Counted from the first letter of the stretch, positions 1 to 8,514 are shown. The stretch: 64,000 nucleotides of DNA from Alkalihalophilus pseudofirmus OF4 (GCF_000005825.2 NC_013791.2:1364001-1428000); one strand, 5' to 3'. The notes: generated from the sequence alone by a model not told the origin. Numbers and translations: made by a program.

Positions 1-2
1 TC

Positions 3-221
3 CTTGTACCAGCTTTCTTAATAGCAGGTACCGCAAGTGTAGCTTTTTGTTTGAAAATGATCCGTCATCAATTTTTAAAAAAATCAAGTACGCCTTTCTT
101 TCCGATTTTCATTAAGTATTCTGCATTAATACTATGTGTGGGGGCAGCGCTTGCTGCAGCGTCTGCTGTAGAGGCATATCTTTCACCTTTATTAATGAGG
201 TTTGTACTAACTACTTTTTAA
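3..221 (+). CDS. spoIIM: Stage II sporulation protein M, C-terminal fragment
   Basis: The window opens inside a reading frame that ends at 221 and has no start here, so only about the last 72 residues are visible. They form two hydrophobic segments separated by a basic stretch and end in EAYLSPLLMRF, typical of the SpoIIM C-terminus. In the family, SpoIIM is a membrane protein of the SpoIIDMP complex that drives septal peptidoglycan remodelling and forespore engulfment. Its position just before fur matches the Bacillus order spoIIM-fur-yqzK-xerD. The call rests on the short tail plus synteny, and the rest of the gene lies outside the window. Confidence 0.75.
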   Translation, partial: LVPAFLIAGTASVAFCLKMIRHQFLKKSSTPFFPIFIKYSALILCVGAALAAASAVEAYLSPLLMRFVLTTF

Positions 222-259
222 TAATTATTATTAAATAAGAGTGTGTGATTAACTTTAAA

Positions 260-274
260 TAATAATCATTATTG
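260..274. promoter_or_regulatory. Per/Fur-box-like palindrome upstream of fur
   Basis: TAATAATCATTATTG matches the Per-box consensus TTATAATNATTATAA at 11 of 14 defined positions. Its core AATAATcATTATT is a perfect inverted repeat. It sits one base upstream of the -35 hexamer of the fur promoter. In B. subtilis fur is controlled by PerR, so a PerR site is the simplest reading. Autoregulation by Fur is the alternative, because Fur and Per boxes are similar AT-rich palindromes. Confidence 0.6.
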
Positions 275-275
275 A

Positions 276-304
276 TTGACGCTATTTTTTTAGATGATTA
301 TAAT
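276..304 (+). promoter_or_regulatory. Sigma-A promoter of fur
   Basis: TTGACG (276-281), a 17-bp spacer and TATAAT (299-304) form a near-consensus vegetative promoter 38 bp upstream of the fur start. The spoIIM stop is about 55 bp upstream, so fur can be transcribed on its own. The Per/Fur-like palindrome abuts the -35 box, where a bound repressor would block polymerase. Confidence 0.8.
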
Positions 305-341
305 GATAGGAGGTTAAAGGCTTGGGAGGGACACACATACA

Positions 342-842
342 ATGGAGAAAAGACTAGAAAGAATTAAAAAGCATTTGCACTCACAAAGCTATAAATTAAC
401 ACCGCAGCGTGAAGCAACCGTTCGTGTGTTACTTGAGCATGAAGAGGATCACTTGAGTGCAGAAGATGTATACCTCCTTGTCAAAGATAAAGCACCGGAA
501 ATTGGACTAGCTACGGTATACCGCACGCTAGAATTACTAGCTGAACTTAAAATTGTTGATAAAATTAATTTTGGTGATGGCGTATCGAGATTTGATCTCA
601 GACAAGAAGGAGCCGCTCACTTTCACCATCATTTAGTATGTATAGAATGTGGTGCAGTAGACGAAATTCAAGAAGATTTACTTGGTGATGTGGAAGAGAT
701 CGTTGAGCGTGATTGGAACTTTAAAATTAAAGATCATCGTTTGACTTTCCATGGAATTTGTTATCGCTGTAACGATAAAGACGAAACAAGTGAAAATGAA
801 ACTTCTAATGAACCTTCTAATGAAGAATCAAATAACGAATAA
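342..842 (+). CDS. fur: Ferric uptake regulator Fur with acidic C-terminal tail
   Basis: This is a metal-sensing transcriptional repressor of the Fur family. The N-terminal winged helix (about residues 15-85, with the recognition helix near GLATVYRTLELL) is followed by a dimerisation and metal domain. That domain has the His cluster H93-H97, C100/C103 (CIEC) and C140/C143 (CYRC) for the structural zinc. The 166-residue length exceeds the usual ~150. The extra ~22 residues are a low-complexity Asp/Glu/Ser/Asn/Thr tail. The ATG at 342 follows GGGAGGG. The identity as Fur rather than PerR or Zur rests on its place between spoIIM and yqzK/xerD, as in B. subtilis. It probably controls iron uptake genes elsewhere. 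Confidence 0.88.
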   Translation: MEKRLERIKKHLHSQSYKLTPQREATVRVLLEHEEDHLSAEDVYLLVKDKAPEIGLATVYRTLELLAELKIVDKINFGDGVSRFDLRQEGAAHFHHHLVCIECGAVDEIQEDLLGDVEEIVERDWNFKIKDHRLTFHGICYRCNDKDETSENETSNEPSNEESNNE

Positions 843-844
843 CT

Positions 845-879
845 AAAGTGCCGTTCACGAGGTGAATGGGCACTTTTTA
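845..879 (+). terminator. Rho-independent terminator after fur
   Basis: AAAGTGCC pairs with GGCACTTT around an inner GTTCAC/GTGAAT stem, and a T tract follows. It lies just after the fur stop codon. Confidence 0.85.
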
Positions 880-1022
880 TATTGTGCAGACACTTAATAC
901 AGGAACCTAATGCAAGCACCTAATCACTCGTTTGTTAAGACAGGTATAATCCTCACACTTTTTGGCATAGCTTGATAGTAACAGCTAATCCAAAATGGAT
1001 TTAACTTTATCGAGGTGAGGAT

Positions 1023-1253
1023 ATGAAACAGTGGTTTTTGCTCGTTTTACAAAGTATTAAAGTTTTTCTGCTATTTATAGGATGCACAGTTCTCTTTTAT
1101 TATGGTATCCTATGGGTGAGTGCTGAGTATGAAAGCTATCATCGATATGATGAACCAAAAGGAAAAGCGGTCAAAGTGATGAGTTATGAATCAAATGAGA
1201 TAGAGATGACATGGGTCGATCGTTTAATGATGTACTATCATTTTGGTGAATAG
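1023..1253 (+). CDS. yqzK: YqzK-like small membrane protein (DUF4227)
   Basis: The 76-residue protein has one N-terminal transmembrane segment (about residues 8-30) followed by a charged, tyrosine-rich tail. GAGGTGAGG precedes the ATG. Length and position between fur and xerD match YqzK of B. subtilis, a DUF4227 protein of unknown function. The membrane segment is visible in the sequence. No catalytic motif is apparent and no function should be assigned. Confidence 0.75.
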   Translation: MKQWFLLVLQSIKVFLLFIGCTVLFYYGILWVSAEYESYHRYDEPKGKAVKVMSYESNEIEMTWVDRLMMYYHFGE

Positions 1254-1335
1254 TTTCTTAGTTTTGATTGACTTATTTGTGGTTCTCATTTTATAGACAA
1301 TTCATCAAGGGCTTTAAATAAAGGAGAGGGTGTAT

Positions 1336-2223
1336 ATGCAAAAAGATGTAAGCGAATTCCTGCACTACATCCAGATTGAGAGAGGCCTTGCTGAGAATAC
1401 GATTCAATCGTATCGCCGTGACCTGTTAAATTATGCGAAATTTTTACAGAACGTCATTGATATTCAAACGTTTAAGGATGTTACACGTCACATGATTGTA
1501 GATTACCTTTTCTTCTTAAAGGAGCAGGGACGAGCTGAAGCGACGATTGCCAGAACGATAGCGTCGATTCGTGCTTTTCATCAATTTTTGCTTAGAGAAA
1601 AATTAAGTGAGCAAGATCCTTCTGTTCACCTTGACATACCTAAAGCTTCAAAGCGCCTGCCAAAAGTGTTATCATTGGAAGAGGTAGAAGCGTTGTTAAC
1701 GATTTCTGGACAAGATCATTTATCTATTCGCAACCGTGCAATGATGGAGACATTATATGCAACAGGCATGCGCGTCTCAGAATTGATTAATCTAAAGTTA
1801 ACAGATACCCATCTATCAATGGGATTTGTGCGATGTATAGGAAAAGGGAATAAAGAAAGAATCATTCCTTTAGGTCAGCAAGCAACGAAAGCGCTTCAAC
1901 TCTATTTAGAGCAAGCAAGGTCTACTATGCTGAAAAAGAATAGACATGAATATGTTTTTGTAAATCACTACGGGAGACCGCTGACAAGACAGGGGTTCTG
2001 GAAAATTGTAAAGAAGTTAGCTGAAGCTGCTAAGATTGAAAAAGAATTGACTCCACATACGCTTCGCCATTCATTTGCAACCCATTTACTTGAAAACGGG
2101 GCTGATCTCCGTGCCGTTCAAGAAATGCTCGGACATGTTGATATATCTACTACTCAAATTTATACTCATGTCACAAAAACACGAATGAAAGACGTCTATG
2201 CTCAATACCATCCTAGAGCATAA
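1336..2223 (+). CDS. xerD: Site-specific tyrosine recombinase XerD
   Basis: XerD is the cytoplasmic tyrosine recombinase that, with its partner XerC/CodV, resolves chromosome dimers at dif. The N-terminal SAM-like core-binding domain (about residues 1-85) is followed by the catalytic domain. That domain has R146 (GMRVSEL), K170 (GKGNKER), H241/R244 (HTLRH), H267 (LGH) and the nucleophile Y276 (IYTH). Length is 295, close to the family's ~296. The ATG at 1336 is chosen over the in-frame GTG at 1330 because AAGGAGAGG ends about 6 bases before it. The call is firm: all catalytic residues are present and the location matches ripX/xerD in Bacillus. Confidence 0.95.
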   Translation: MQKDVSEFLHYIQIERGLAENTIQSYRRDLLNYAKFLQNVIDIQTFKDVTRHMIVDYLFFLKEQGRAEATIARTIASIRAFHQFLLREKLSEQDPSVHLDIPKASKRLPKVLSLEEVEALLTISGQDHLSIRNRAMMETLYATGMRVSELINLKLTDTHLSMGFVRCIGKGNKERIIPLGQQATKALQLYLEQARSTMLKKNRHEYVFVNHYGRPLTRQGFWKIVKKLAEAAKIEKELTPHTLRHSFATHLLENGADLRAVQEMLGHVDISTTQIYTHVTKTRMKDVYAQYHPRA

Positions 2224-2240
2224 TCGTTTTTTTTAATAAA

Positions 2241-2262
2241 AGAGGTCAGACTTCTGACATCT
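2241..2262. promoter_or_regulatory. Near-perfect 22-bp palindrome upstream of deoB
   Basis: AGAGGTCAGA, a 2-bp centre and TCTGACATCT form a dyad with 9 of 10 arm positions matching. It lies between xerD and deoB, about 70 bp before the deoB start. There is no loop and no T tract directly after it, so an operator is more likely than a terminator. The binding protein is unknown. Confidence 0.4.
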
Positions 2263-2330
2263 ATGATTATTAGCAAAACTCACCAAGAAAAGGGAAGACT
2301 ATGGTAGGAATGTAAAGGGGGCACTTTTAA

Positions 2331-3509
2331 ATGAGCAATCAATTTAAGCGCGTATTTTTAATTGTGATGGATTCAGTAGGTATTGGAGAATCTCCTGATG
2401 CAGCAAGGTTTGGAGATGCAGGTTCTGATACATTAGGACATATTGCAGAAAAGATGAATGGACTAACAATGCCCAATATGGCAAACCTTGGTTTAAGTCA
2501 TATTAAAGAAATAGATGGGGTAGAAAAAGTAGACAAGCCAATCGCTCATTACGGTAAAATGCAGGAAGCATCTAACGGAAAAGATACGATGACAGGTCAT
2601 TGGGAAATTATGGGTCTTGATATCCAAGAACCATTTCAAGTCTTTCCAGAAGGTTTTCCGCCAGAATTAGTAGCAGAGCTTGAGCGCCAAACTGGCCGCA
2701 AAGTGATTGGTAATAAAGTAGCTTCCGGGACAGAAATTCTTGATGAACTAGCAGAAGAACATGTTAAAACCGGAGCGCTGATTGTCTATACTTCAGCAGA
2801 TTCTGTCTTACAAATCGCCGCGCATGAAGAGATTGTGCCAATTGAAGAATTATATGATATTTGTGAGAAAGCAAGAAAGCTGACACTCGATCCTAAGTAC
2901 ATGGTTGGCCGAATTATTGCTCGTCCTTTTATTGGTACGCCAGGTTTATGGAAGCGTACAGCGAACCGTCATGACTACGCTTTGAAGCCTTTTGAGCGTA
3001 CAGTTATGAATGAATTAAAGGATAGCGGATTAGATTCAATTGCTATCGGCAAAATTTCTGATATTTACGATGGCGAAGGAATTACAGAAGCGATTCGTAC
3101 TGTGTCAAATGATGATGGGATGGAAAAATTGGTTGGGACGATGTCAAAAGATTTCACAGGAATCAGCTTTTTAAATTTAGTGGATTTTGATGCGTTGTAT
3201 GGCCATCGCAGAGACCCGATCGGGTACGGCGAGGCACTAGAGCAGTTTGACCGTCAGCTAGAAGAGGTATTTGCTCAGTTAAGAGAGAATGATTTATTAA
3301 TCATTACAGCTGACCACGGAAATGATCCTACTCATCCAGGCACAGATCATACACGTGAATATGTTCCATTGCTTGTGCACTATAAAGGGCAGACAGAAGC
3401 TAAAGATTTAGGGATTCGTCAAACATTTGCTGATATTGGAGCAACAATTGCTGATAACTTTAATGTGACTCTACCTAAACACGGAACAAGCTTTTTAGGC
3501 GATCTTTAA
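2331..3509 (+). CDS. deoB: Phosphopentomutase DeoB
   Basis: DeoB interconverts ribose 1-phosphate (or deoxyribose 1-phosphate) and the 5-phosphate, linking nucleoside phosphorolysis to central metabolism in the cytoplasm. It belongs to the alkaline phosphatase superfamily. Visible signatures are metal ligand D14 in VIMDSVGIG, the catalytic Thr (T86) in the DTMTGHWE motif, and C-terminal [18 protein letters not shown] with metal-binding Asp and His. Length 392 is normal. AAGGGGGC precedes the ATG. It is the first gene of the nucleoside-salvage cluster deoB-punA-punA2-pdp, equivalent to drm in B. subtilis. A palindrome at 2241-2262 could regulate it. Confidence 0.96.
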   Translation: MSNQFKRVFLIVMDSVGIGESPDAARFGDAGSDTLGHIAEKMNGLTMPNMANLGLSHIKEIDGVEKVDKPIAHYGKMQEASNGKDTMTGHWEIMGLDIQEPFQVFPEGFPPELVAELERQTGRKVIGNKVASGTEILDELAEEHVKTGALIVYTSADSVLQIAAHEEIVPIEELYDICEKARKLTLDPKYMVGRIIARPFIGTPGLWKRTANRHDYALKPFERTVMNELKDSGLDSIAIGKISDIYDGEGITEAIRTVSNDDGMEKLVGTMSKDFTGISFLNLVDFDALYGHRRDPIGYGEALEQFDRQLEEVFAQLRENDLLIITADHGNDPTHPGTDHTREYVPLLVHYKGQTEAKDLGIRQTFADIGATIADNFNVTLPKHGTSFLGDL

Positions 3510-3527
3510 TTAATAGGGGGATAAAAA

Positions 3528-4346
3528 ATGGTAAACAAACAAGCATTACAAGAAGCAGCAGCGTATTTACAAGAGAAAATGGTTGAAACACCGTCCATTG
3601 GCTTAATTCTTGGATCAGGCCTTGGTGTTCTAGCTGAAGAAATCGAAAATCCTGTAAAGATTCCTTATAACGAAATTCCTAACTTCCCAGTTTCTACAGT
3701 GGCTGGACATGCTGGTCAACTAGTTATCGGTACACTTCAAGGTAAGCAAGTTGTAGCGATGCAAGGCCGCTTTCATTTCTATGAAGGGTACAGCATGGAT
3801 GTTGTCACGTTCCCTGTTCGTGTAATGAAAGAGATCGGTGTCAAGCAGATTATTGTAACAAATGCTGCAGGCGGCGTGAACGAATCATTTGAAGCAGGAA
3901 ACTTAATGATTATCACTGATCATATTAATAACATGAATGCAAATCCTCTAATTGGACCAAATGATGAAGCATTTGGTGTACGTTTTCCTGATATGTCAAA
4001 TGCTTATTCAAAAGAATTAAGTGAACTTGCCAAAACACAAGCTTCTCAGTTGAATGTTGAACTGAAAGAAGGAGTGTATGTTGGTAATTCAGGTCCTTGC
4101 TATGAGACTCCAGCCGAAGTTCGCATGATCCGTAAAATGGGCGGCGATGCAGTCGGTATGTCAACGGTCCCTGAAGTTATTGTAGCCCGTCATGCTGGTC
4201 TTGAAGTACTAGGTATTTCATGTATCTCAAATATGGCAGCAGGTATCCTGCCACAGCCATTAACTCACGATGAGGTAATGGAAACGACAGAACGAGTCAA
4301 ATCAGACTTCCTATCCCTAGTAAAAGCCATCGTAAAAGAAATGTAG
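3528..4346 (+). CDS. punA: Purine nucleoside phosphorylase I (6-oxopurine type)
   Basis: This trimeric-type phosphorylase cleaves inosine and guanosine (and deoxy forms) with phosphate to free base plus pentose 1-phosphate, which feeds DeoB. Phosphate-site residues are present: GSGLG (29-33), GRFHFYEG (80-87) and the PVRVM segment. The purine site keeps the canonical Glu (E193, in CYETPAE) and Asn (N235, in SCISN). These correspond by my alignment to human E201 and N243, which select 6-oxopurines. It follows deoB by 18 bp with a strong AGGGGGA ribosome site. It is the orthologue of PupG/PunA of Bacillus. Confidence 0.94.
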   Translation: MVNKQALQEAAAYLQEKMVETPSIGLILGSGLGVLAEEIENPVKIPYNEIPNFPVSTVAGHAGQLVIGTLQGKQVVAMQGRFHFYEGYSMDVVTFPVRVMKEIGVKQIIVTNAAGGVNESFEAGNLMIITDHINNMNANPLIGPNDEAFGVRFPDMSNAYSKELSELAKTQASQLNVELKEGVYVGNSGPCYETPAEVRMIRKMGGDAVGMSTVPEVIVARHAGLEVLGISCISNMAAGILPQPLTHDEVMETTERVKSDFLSLVKAIVKEM

Positions 4347-4348
4347 GA

Positions 4349-4602
4349 AGAAAAGCGGAAGCGACTGGTCTGGCATGCGGAGAAATAAGGGGGAGCGATT
4401 TGAAGTCGCACTTTGACTTCAATCGAAGCACCGTTTTATCCAGCAGGACAAGGAGCTGCAGCTGGACAGAAAAGTGAAATGATTCGTTTAGATATGAGGA
4501 GGCTGGAGGTTCGACAAAAAGAAGCGCACTTTGCTTCGTTTGGCAAAGTGAAGGCGCCGATTATCTGAATCATGGAACTGGACAAGAAAAGCGGAAGCGA
4601 CT
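4349..4602. repeat. Intergenic element bounded by 18-bp direct repeats
   Basis: The same 18 bases, AGAAAAGCGGAAGCGACT, occur at 4349-4366 and 4585-4602, flanking about 220 bp without a plausible gene. Inside are two inverted repeats: TGAAGTC/GACTTCA near 4400-4425, and GCACTTTGC/GCAAAGTG near 4525-4555. From memory, AAAAGCGGAAGCG is the leading edge of a dispersed intergenic repeat found in many Bacillaceae genomes. Here it fills the gap between the two punA genes. No transposase is encoded, so it would be a non-autonomous or structural repeat. Confidence 0.6.
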
Positions 4603-4680
4603 CGATAAATACGAATATATAGCCTCATAAGAAAAGCTAGTATTTATATGAATTTTATATCATCTAAAGGAGCGATTTTA

Positions 4681-5508
4681 ATGGAAAACATGTTAGAGAA
4701 AATTAAGCAGTCAGCTACATATTTAGAAGGGAAAATCGAGACAAAACCTCAAATTGGTCTAATCTTAGGCTCTGGTCTTGGTGAGCTTGCAGATGAGATT
4801 GAAGATGCTGTTAAGATTCCTTACTCTGATATTCCTAACTTCCCTGTATCTACTGTTGAAGGTCATGCAGGTCAGCTTGTTATTGGTAAGCTTCATGGGA
4901 AGGATGTCGTAGCAATGCAAGGCCGCTTCCATTATTATGAAGGCTACACGATGCAAGAGGTAACATTCCCTGTACGTGTAATGAAGCAAATTGGTGTTGA
5001 ATTAATGGTTGTTACAAATGCTTGCGGCGGTATGAACAAGAACTTTGAACCAGGCGATCTAATGATTATTACGGATCAACTAAACTTTACAGGTGATAAC
5101 CCGCTTATTGGTGCTAACTTCGAGGAGCTTGGACCACGCTTCCCTGATATGAGCAGTGCGTACACTACTGAGTATGTTGATTTTGTGGAAAAGACAGCTA
5201 ATAACTTAGATATTAAAGTTCAAAAAGGTGTATATGCTGGCGTAACAGGACCTACTTACATGAGTGGTGCTGAGCTTGTTATGCTTCGCAACTTAGGCGG
5301 GGATGTAGTTGGAATGTCCACGGTTCCTGAAGTGATTGTAGCTAGTCACGCTAGTATGAAAGTAATTGGTATTTCATGTATTACGGATATGGCGATTGGA
5401 GAAGAACTGCAAGGAATCACTCATGAAGAAGTGGTAGAAGTAGCAAACCGTACGAAACCAAAGTTCATTAAGCTTGTAAAAGAAATTGTTTCTACAGTAG
5501 AAGTGTAA
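4681..5508 (+). CDS. Second purine nucleoside phosphorylase, altered base-binding site
   Basis: This 275-residue paralogue of the upstream punA keeps the phosphate-binding motifs GSGLG and GRFHYYEG. It differs where the base is read: the canonical Glu is Met (M194, in TYMSGAE), the canonical Asn is Asp (D236, in SCITD), and TNAAGG becomes TNACGG. Asp at this position is associated with 6-aminopurine use in methylthioadenosine phosphorylases and in engineered human PNP, so adenosine-type specificity is inferred. The ATG at 4681 has AAAGGAG about 8 bases upstream, while the in-frame ATG at 4648 has no ribosome site. It is followed by pdp. Confidence 0.88.
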   Translation: MENMLEKIKQSATYLEGKIETKPQIGLILGSGLGELADEIEDAVKIPYSDIPNFPVSTVEGHAGQLVIGKLHGKDVVAMQGRFHYYEGYTMQEVTFPVRVMKQIGVELMVVTNACGGMNKNFEPGDLMIITDQLNFTGDNPLIGANFEELGPRFPDMSSAYTTEYVDFVEKTANNLDIKVQKGVYAGVTGPTYMSGAELVMLRNLGGDVVGMSTVPEVIVASHASMKVIGISCITDMAIGEELQGITHEEVVEVANRTKPKFIKLVKEIVSTVEV

Positions 5509-5543
5509 GAGCAGCACTCTAAGACGAGGGAGATGTTTGAGAA

Positions 5544-6845
5544 ATGCGCATGGTAGATATTATTGAGAAAAAGCGTGATGGCTTAGAGTTATCGAAAGAA
5601 GAAATTCAGTTCGTTATTGAAGGCTATACAAAAGGAGATATACCGGAATATCAGATGTCAGCACTCGCAATGGCGATCTTTTTTAAAGATATGAGTACAG
5701 CAGAGCGTGCCGAGTTAACGATGTCAATGGTGAAATCAGGGGATCAAATTGATCTTTCTGCTGTAGATGGTATAAAAGTTGATAAGCACTCTACAGGCGG
5801 TGTTGGTGATAAAACGACGATTGCCTTAGCTCCATTAGTAGCGGCACTTGGTGTGCCCGTAGCTAAAATGTCTGGACGCGGCTTAGGCCACACAGGAGGA
5901 ACGATTGATAAGCTAGAAGCGATTCCAGGCTTCAGTGTAGAAATTGAAACGGATAAATTTATTGAACTAGTCAACAAAAATAAGCTAGCGGTGGTTGGCC
6001 AAACGGGGAACTTAACACCGGCGGATAAGAAACTTTACGGGCTGCGCGATGTAACAGCAACCGTGAATTCTATTCCACTGATTGCAAGTTCAATTATGAG
6101 TAAGAAGATTGCATCTGGTGCAGATGCGATTGTTCTTGATGTGAAAACAGGTTCTGGGGCGTTCATGAAAGAGTTGGATCAATCAAAAGAGCTTGCTAAA
6201 GCGATGGTTGAGATCGGTAACAGCCTTGGCCGTAATACAATGGCGATCATTTCAGATATGAATCAGCCGTTAGGCTTAACAGTCGGTAATGCTCTTGAAG
6301 TGAAAGAAGCGATTGATATGCTGCGCGGTGAGGGCCCTGAAGACCTTCGTGAATTATGCTTGACGCTTGGAAGCCAGATGGTATACTTGGCAAATCAAGC
6401 GAGTTCCGTTCAGGAAGCTCGTCAAAAACTTGAAGAAGTGATTTCATCTGGTAAGGCTCTTGAAACATTAAAAACGTTTATTGAGGCTCAAAATGGTGAT
6501 CCTTCGATTGTAGATGATCCAGAAAAGCTGCCAAAAGCTAAGCACTTAATAGAAGTTAAAGCGAAACAATCAGGTTCAGTTTCTGCCATTGTTGCGGACA
6601 AGATCGGTACAGCTGCTATGTTATTAGGGGCTGGACGAGCAACGAAGGAATCTGAAATTGATCTTGCTGTTGGACTTGTATTAAATAAAAAGATTGGTGA
6701 TAAAGTAGAAGCAGGCGATTCTATTGTTACCCTTCATAGTAACAATGAAGATGTACAAAATGTCATTGACATGGTACTAAACGCATACTCAATTACAAGT
6801 GACAATGTGGAAAAACCAACATTAATTTATGATGAAATTCATTAA
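5544..6845 (+). CDS. pdp: Pyrimidine-nucleoside phosphorylase
   Basis: Pdp phosphorolyses uridine, thymidine and deoxyuridine to base plus (deoxy)ribose 1-phosphate. It completes the pathway with the two PunA proteins and DeoB. The protein begins [13 protein letters not shown] and carries the family signature around [16 protein letters not shown] (about residues 112-127), the phosphate-binding [11 protein letters not shown] segment, and a C-terminal PYNP domain. Length 433 is normal for Bacillus. GAGGGAG precedes the ATG and a clear terminator follows, marking the end of the nucleoside-salvage cluster. Confidence 0.95.
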   Translation: MRMVDIIEKKRDGLELSKEEIQFVIEGYTKGDIPEYQMSALAMAIFFKDMSTAERAELTMSMVKSGDQIDLSAVDGIKVDKHSTGGVGDKTTIALAPLVAALGVPVAKMSGRGLGHTGGTIDKLEAIPGFSVEIETDKFIELVNKNKLAVVGQTGNLTPADKKLYGLRDVTATVNSIPLIASSIMSKKIASGADAIVLDVKTGSGAFMKELDQSKELAKAMVEIGNSLGRNTMAIISDMNQPLGLTVGNALEVKEAIDMLRGEGPEDLRELCLTLGSQMVYLANQASSVQEARQKLEEVISSGKALETLKTFIEAQNGDPSIVDDPEKLPKAKHLIEVKAKQSGSVSAIVADKIGTAAMLLGAGRATKESEIDLAVGLVLNKKIGDKVEAGDSIVTLHSNNEDVQNVIDMVLNAYSITSDNVEKPTLIYDEIH

Positions 6846-6850
6846 GACTA

Positions 6851-6886
6851 AAAACAGCCTTTTTACAAAAAGAGGCTGTTTTTTTA
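6851..6886 (+). terminator. Terminator after pdp
   Basis: AAACAGCCT pairs with AGGCTGTTT, with inner TTTTT/AAAAA pairing, and is followed by a run of T. Confidence 0.88.
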
Positions 6887-6960
6887 TGTTTAAAATGGAA
6901 CAAGAACGTTAATACATAAGTAAGTACCCAATTTAGTAGCAAAAAAGGAGAGTGTACGTC

Positions 6961-7383
6961 ATGGCAGAAGTAATGTTTACAGCACAAGCAAAAGCAAAAA
7001 ATGGAAGAAATGGACATGTAACCTCTAATAATGGTGTGATTGACCATAAGCTGGTTATGCCGACAGGAGGCAATTCTGATAAGGACGGAACCAATCCTGA
7101 GCAATTATTTGCAGCAGGGTATGCCGCTTGTTTCGACGGAGCACTTAATTTAATGGCCAAAAATTCAAATGAAGACATCGATTCTGAAATTGAAGCAGAA
7201 GTAAGTTTATTAAAGGATCCATCTGATGATGGCTTTAAAATTGGCGTCACGCTAAATGTAATGATCAAGGGTGTGTCTCAGGCTACAGCTGAAGAATTGA
7301 CCCATAAAGCACATGAATTTTGTCCGTACTCTAAAGCGACGCGCGGCAATGTCGATGTTAATTTAAATGTAAAAGCAGAATAA
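6961..7383 (+). CDS. Organic hydroperoxide resistance protein (Ohr/OsmC family)
   Basis: Ohr is a cytoplasmic thiol peroxidase that reduces organic and fatty-acid hydroperoxides. The two redox cysteines sit in their family contexts: C57 in AAGYAACFDGAL and C121 in EFCPYSKATRGNV. Length is 140, as expected. The ATG at 6961 is 10 bases after AAAGGAG; an upstream in-frame GTG would be only one base from that site. The gene is monocistronic between two terminators. No OhrR-type operator was recognised, so it could be an OhrA or a stress-sigma-controlled OhrB equivalent. Confidence 0.92.
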   Translation: MAEVMFTAQAKAKNGRNGHVTSNNGVIDHKLVMPTGGNSDKDGTNPEQLFAAGYAACFDGALNLMAKNSNEDIDSEIEAEVSLLKDPSDDGFKIGVTLNVMIKGVSQATAEELTHKAHEFCPYSKATRGNVDVNLNVKAE

Positions 7384-7390
7384 CTCAGCA

Positions 7391-7420
7391 CCCTTCATCT
7401 TCTAGATGGAGGGCTTTTTA
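7391..7420 (+). terminator. Terminator after ohr
   Basis: CCCTTCATCT pairs with AGATGGAGGG (one G-T pair) around a TCT loop, followed by CTTTTTA. Confidence 0.85.
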
Positions 7421-7526
7421 GTGGAGAACCTTAGATCTCAACTGAGCAAAAAGATACCATTATTTTCAAATTTAAGATACAATTGCAGATAAGAAAGAGC
7501 CCATTATGTTTTAGGAGTGACTATTT

Positions 7527-8378
7527 ATGAATGGTGTTAGTCTTGTATTAGAAGGCGGAGGAATGAGAGCTGTTTATACTGCTGGGGTGCTTGAAGCGTT
7601 GATGAAAAACGAAGTCGAAATTCCTCATGTGATTGGAGTTTCTGCTGGAGCATGTAATGGGTCATCTTATGTGTCTAAGCAAATTGAGCGAAATCGCAAA
7701 GTGAATATTGATTATATCGATCGCCCGGAATATTTGAGTTTTAAAAACTTAGTAAAAACGAAATCAATTTTTGGATGGGATTTTATTTTTAATACGCTTC
7801 CAAATGAGCTTGAACCATTTGATTTTGACACGTTTAAAGATTCTCCTCAAACGTTCACTATTGTCACAACTAAACTAGACACAGGTAAGCCTTACTACTT
7901 CGACAAACATCTGCCCAAAGAAGATCTTTTGACTGTCTTGAAGGCATCTAGCAGTATCCCGTTGCTTGCACCTCCTGTTATATACAAAGATGATGTGTTC
8001 TTTGATGGCGGCGTAGCCGATCCTATTCCAATAAACCGTTCAATAGAAGAAGGACATCAAAAGCATGTGATCGTTTTAACTCAAAATAAAGGGTATCAGA
8101 AAACTCCTATGAAATTTACTCGTTTTGCAAAATGGCAATTCAGAAACAACCCAGCTTTTTTGCAGACCATGCTCACGCGTTATCAACGGTATAATCAAAC
8201 GTTAAAACGAATCGAAGAGATGGAAGCAAGTGGTGAGGCGTATGTTATAAGGCCCAAAATGCCCGTCCGCGTCTCAAGATTAGAAAAGAACAAAGAAAGA
8301 CTTGCAGCTCTTTATAATGAAGGTGTAGAGGATATGCAAAGTGAAATGAATAAATTTGAGCAGTGGTTAGCCAAGTAA
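7527..8378 (+). CDS. Patatin-like phospholipase family protein
   Basis: The protein has the patatin/RssA-type catalytic dyad. The anion-hole loop LEGGGMRA (8-15) is followed by the nucleophile S39 in GVSAG and the Asp D161 in FDGGVADP. These imply a serine acyl hydrolase acting on lipid esters, but the substrate is unknown. There is no signal peptide, so it is probably cytoplasmic or membrane-peripheral. TAGGAGTG precedes the ATG. It resembles the YjjU-type patatin proteins common in Firmicutes and stands alone, with its own terminator. Confidence 0.85.
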   Translation: MNGVSLVLEGGGMRAVYTAGVLEALMKNEVEIPHVIGVSAGACNGSSYVSKQIERNRKVNIDYIDRPEYLSFKNLVKTKSIFGWDFIFNTLPNELEPFDFDTFKDSPQTFTIVTTKLDTGKPYYFDKHLPKEDLLTVLKASSSIPLLAPPVIYKDDVFFDGGVADPIPINRSIEEGHQKHVIVLTQNKGYQKTPMKFTRFAKWQFRNNPAFLQTMLTRYQRYNQTLKRIEEMEASGEAYVIRPKMPVRVSRLEKNKERLAALYNEGVEDMQSEMNKFEQWLAK

Positions 8379-8381
8379 TGC

Positions 8382-8411
8382 AAAGCTAGGACAAATTGTT
8401 CTAGCTTTTTT
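8382..8411 (+). terminator. Terminator after the patatin-like gene
   Basis: AAAGCTAG pairs with CTAGCTTT around an 11-base loop and is followed by a T run. Confidence 0.85.
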
Positions 8412-8514
8412 ATCTTCCTCTTTCTAGATAGACATCTCTATGATATTCTAAAATAATACAAATAAGAACAGATGTTTCTTTTTTGATTTTTATTAGAAAG
8501 AGAGCTTTATACAT

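Noticed and set aside
1330-2223. XerD as a phage or integron integrase
   Set aside because: Full match to XerD architecture and conserved chromosomal position. There is no att site, excisionase or cassette array nearby.
4349-4602. CRISPR-like repeat
   Set aside because: Only two copies of an 18-mer separated by about 220 bp, no regular spacers and no cas genes.
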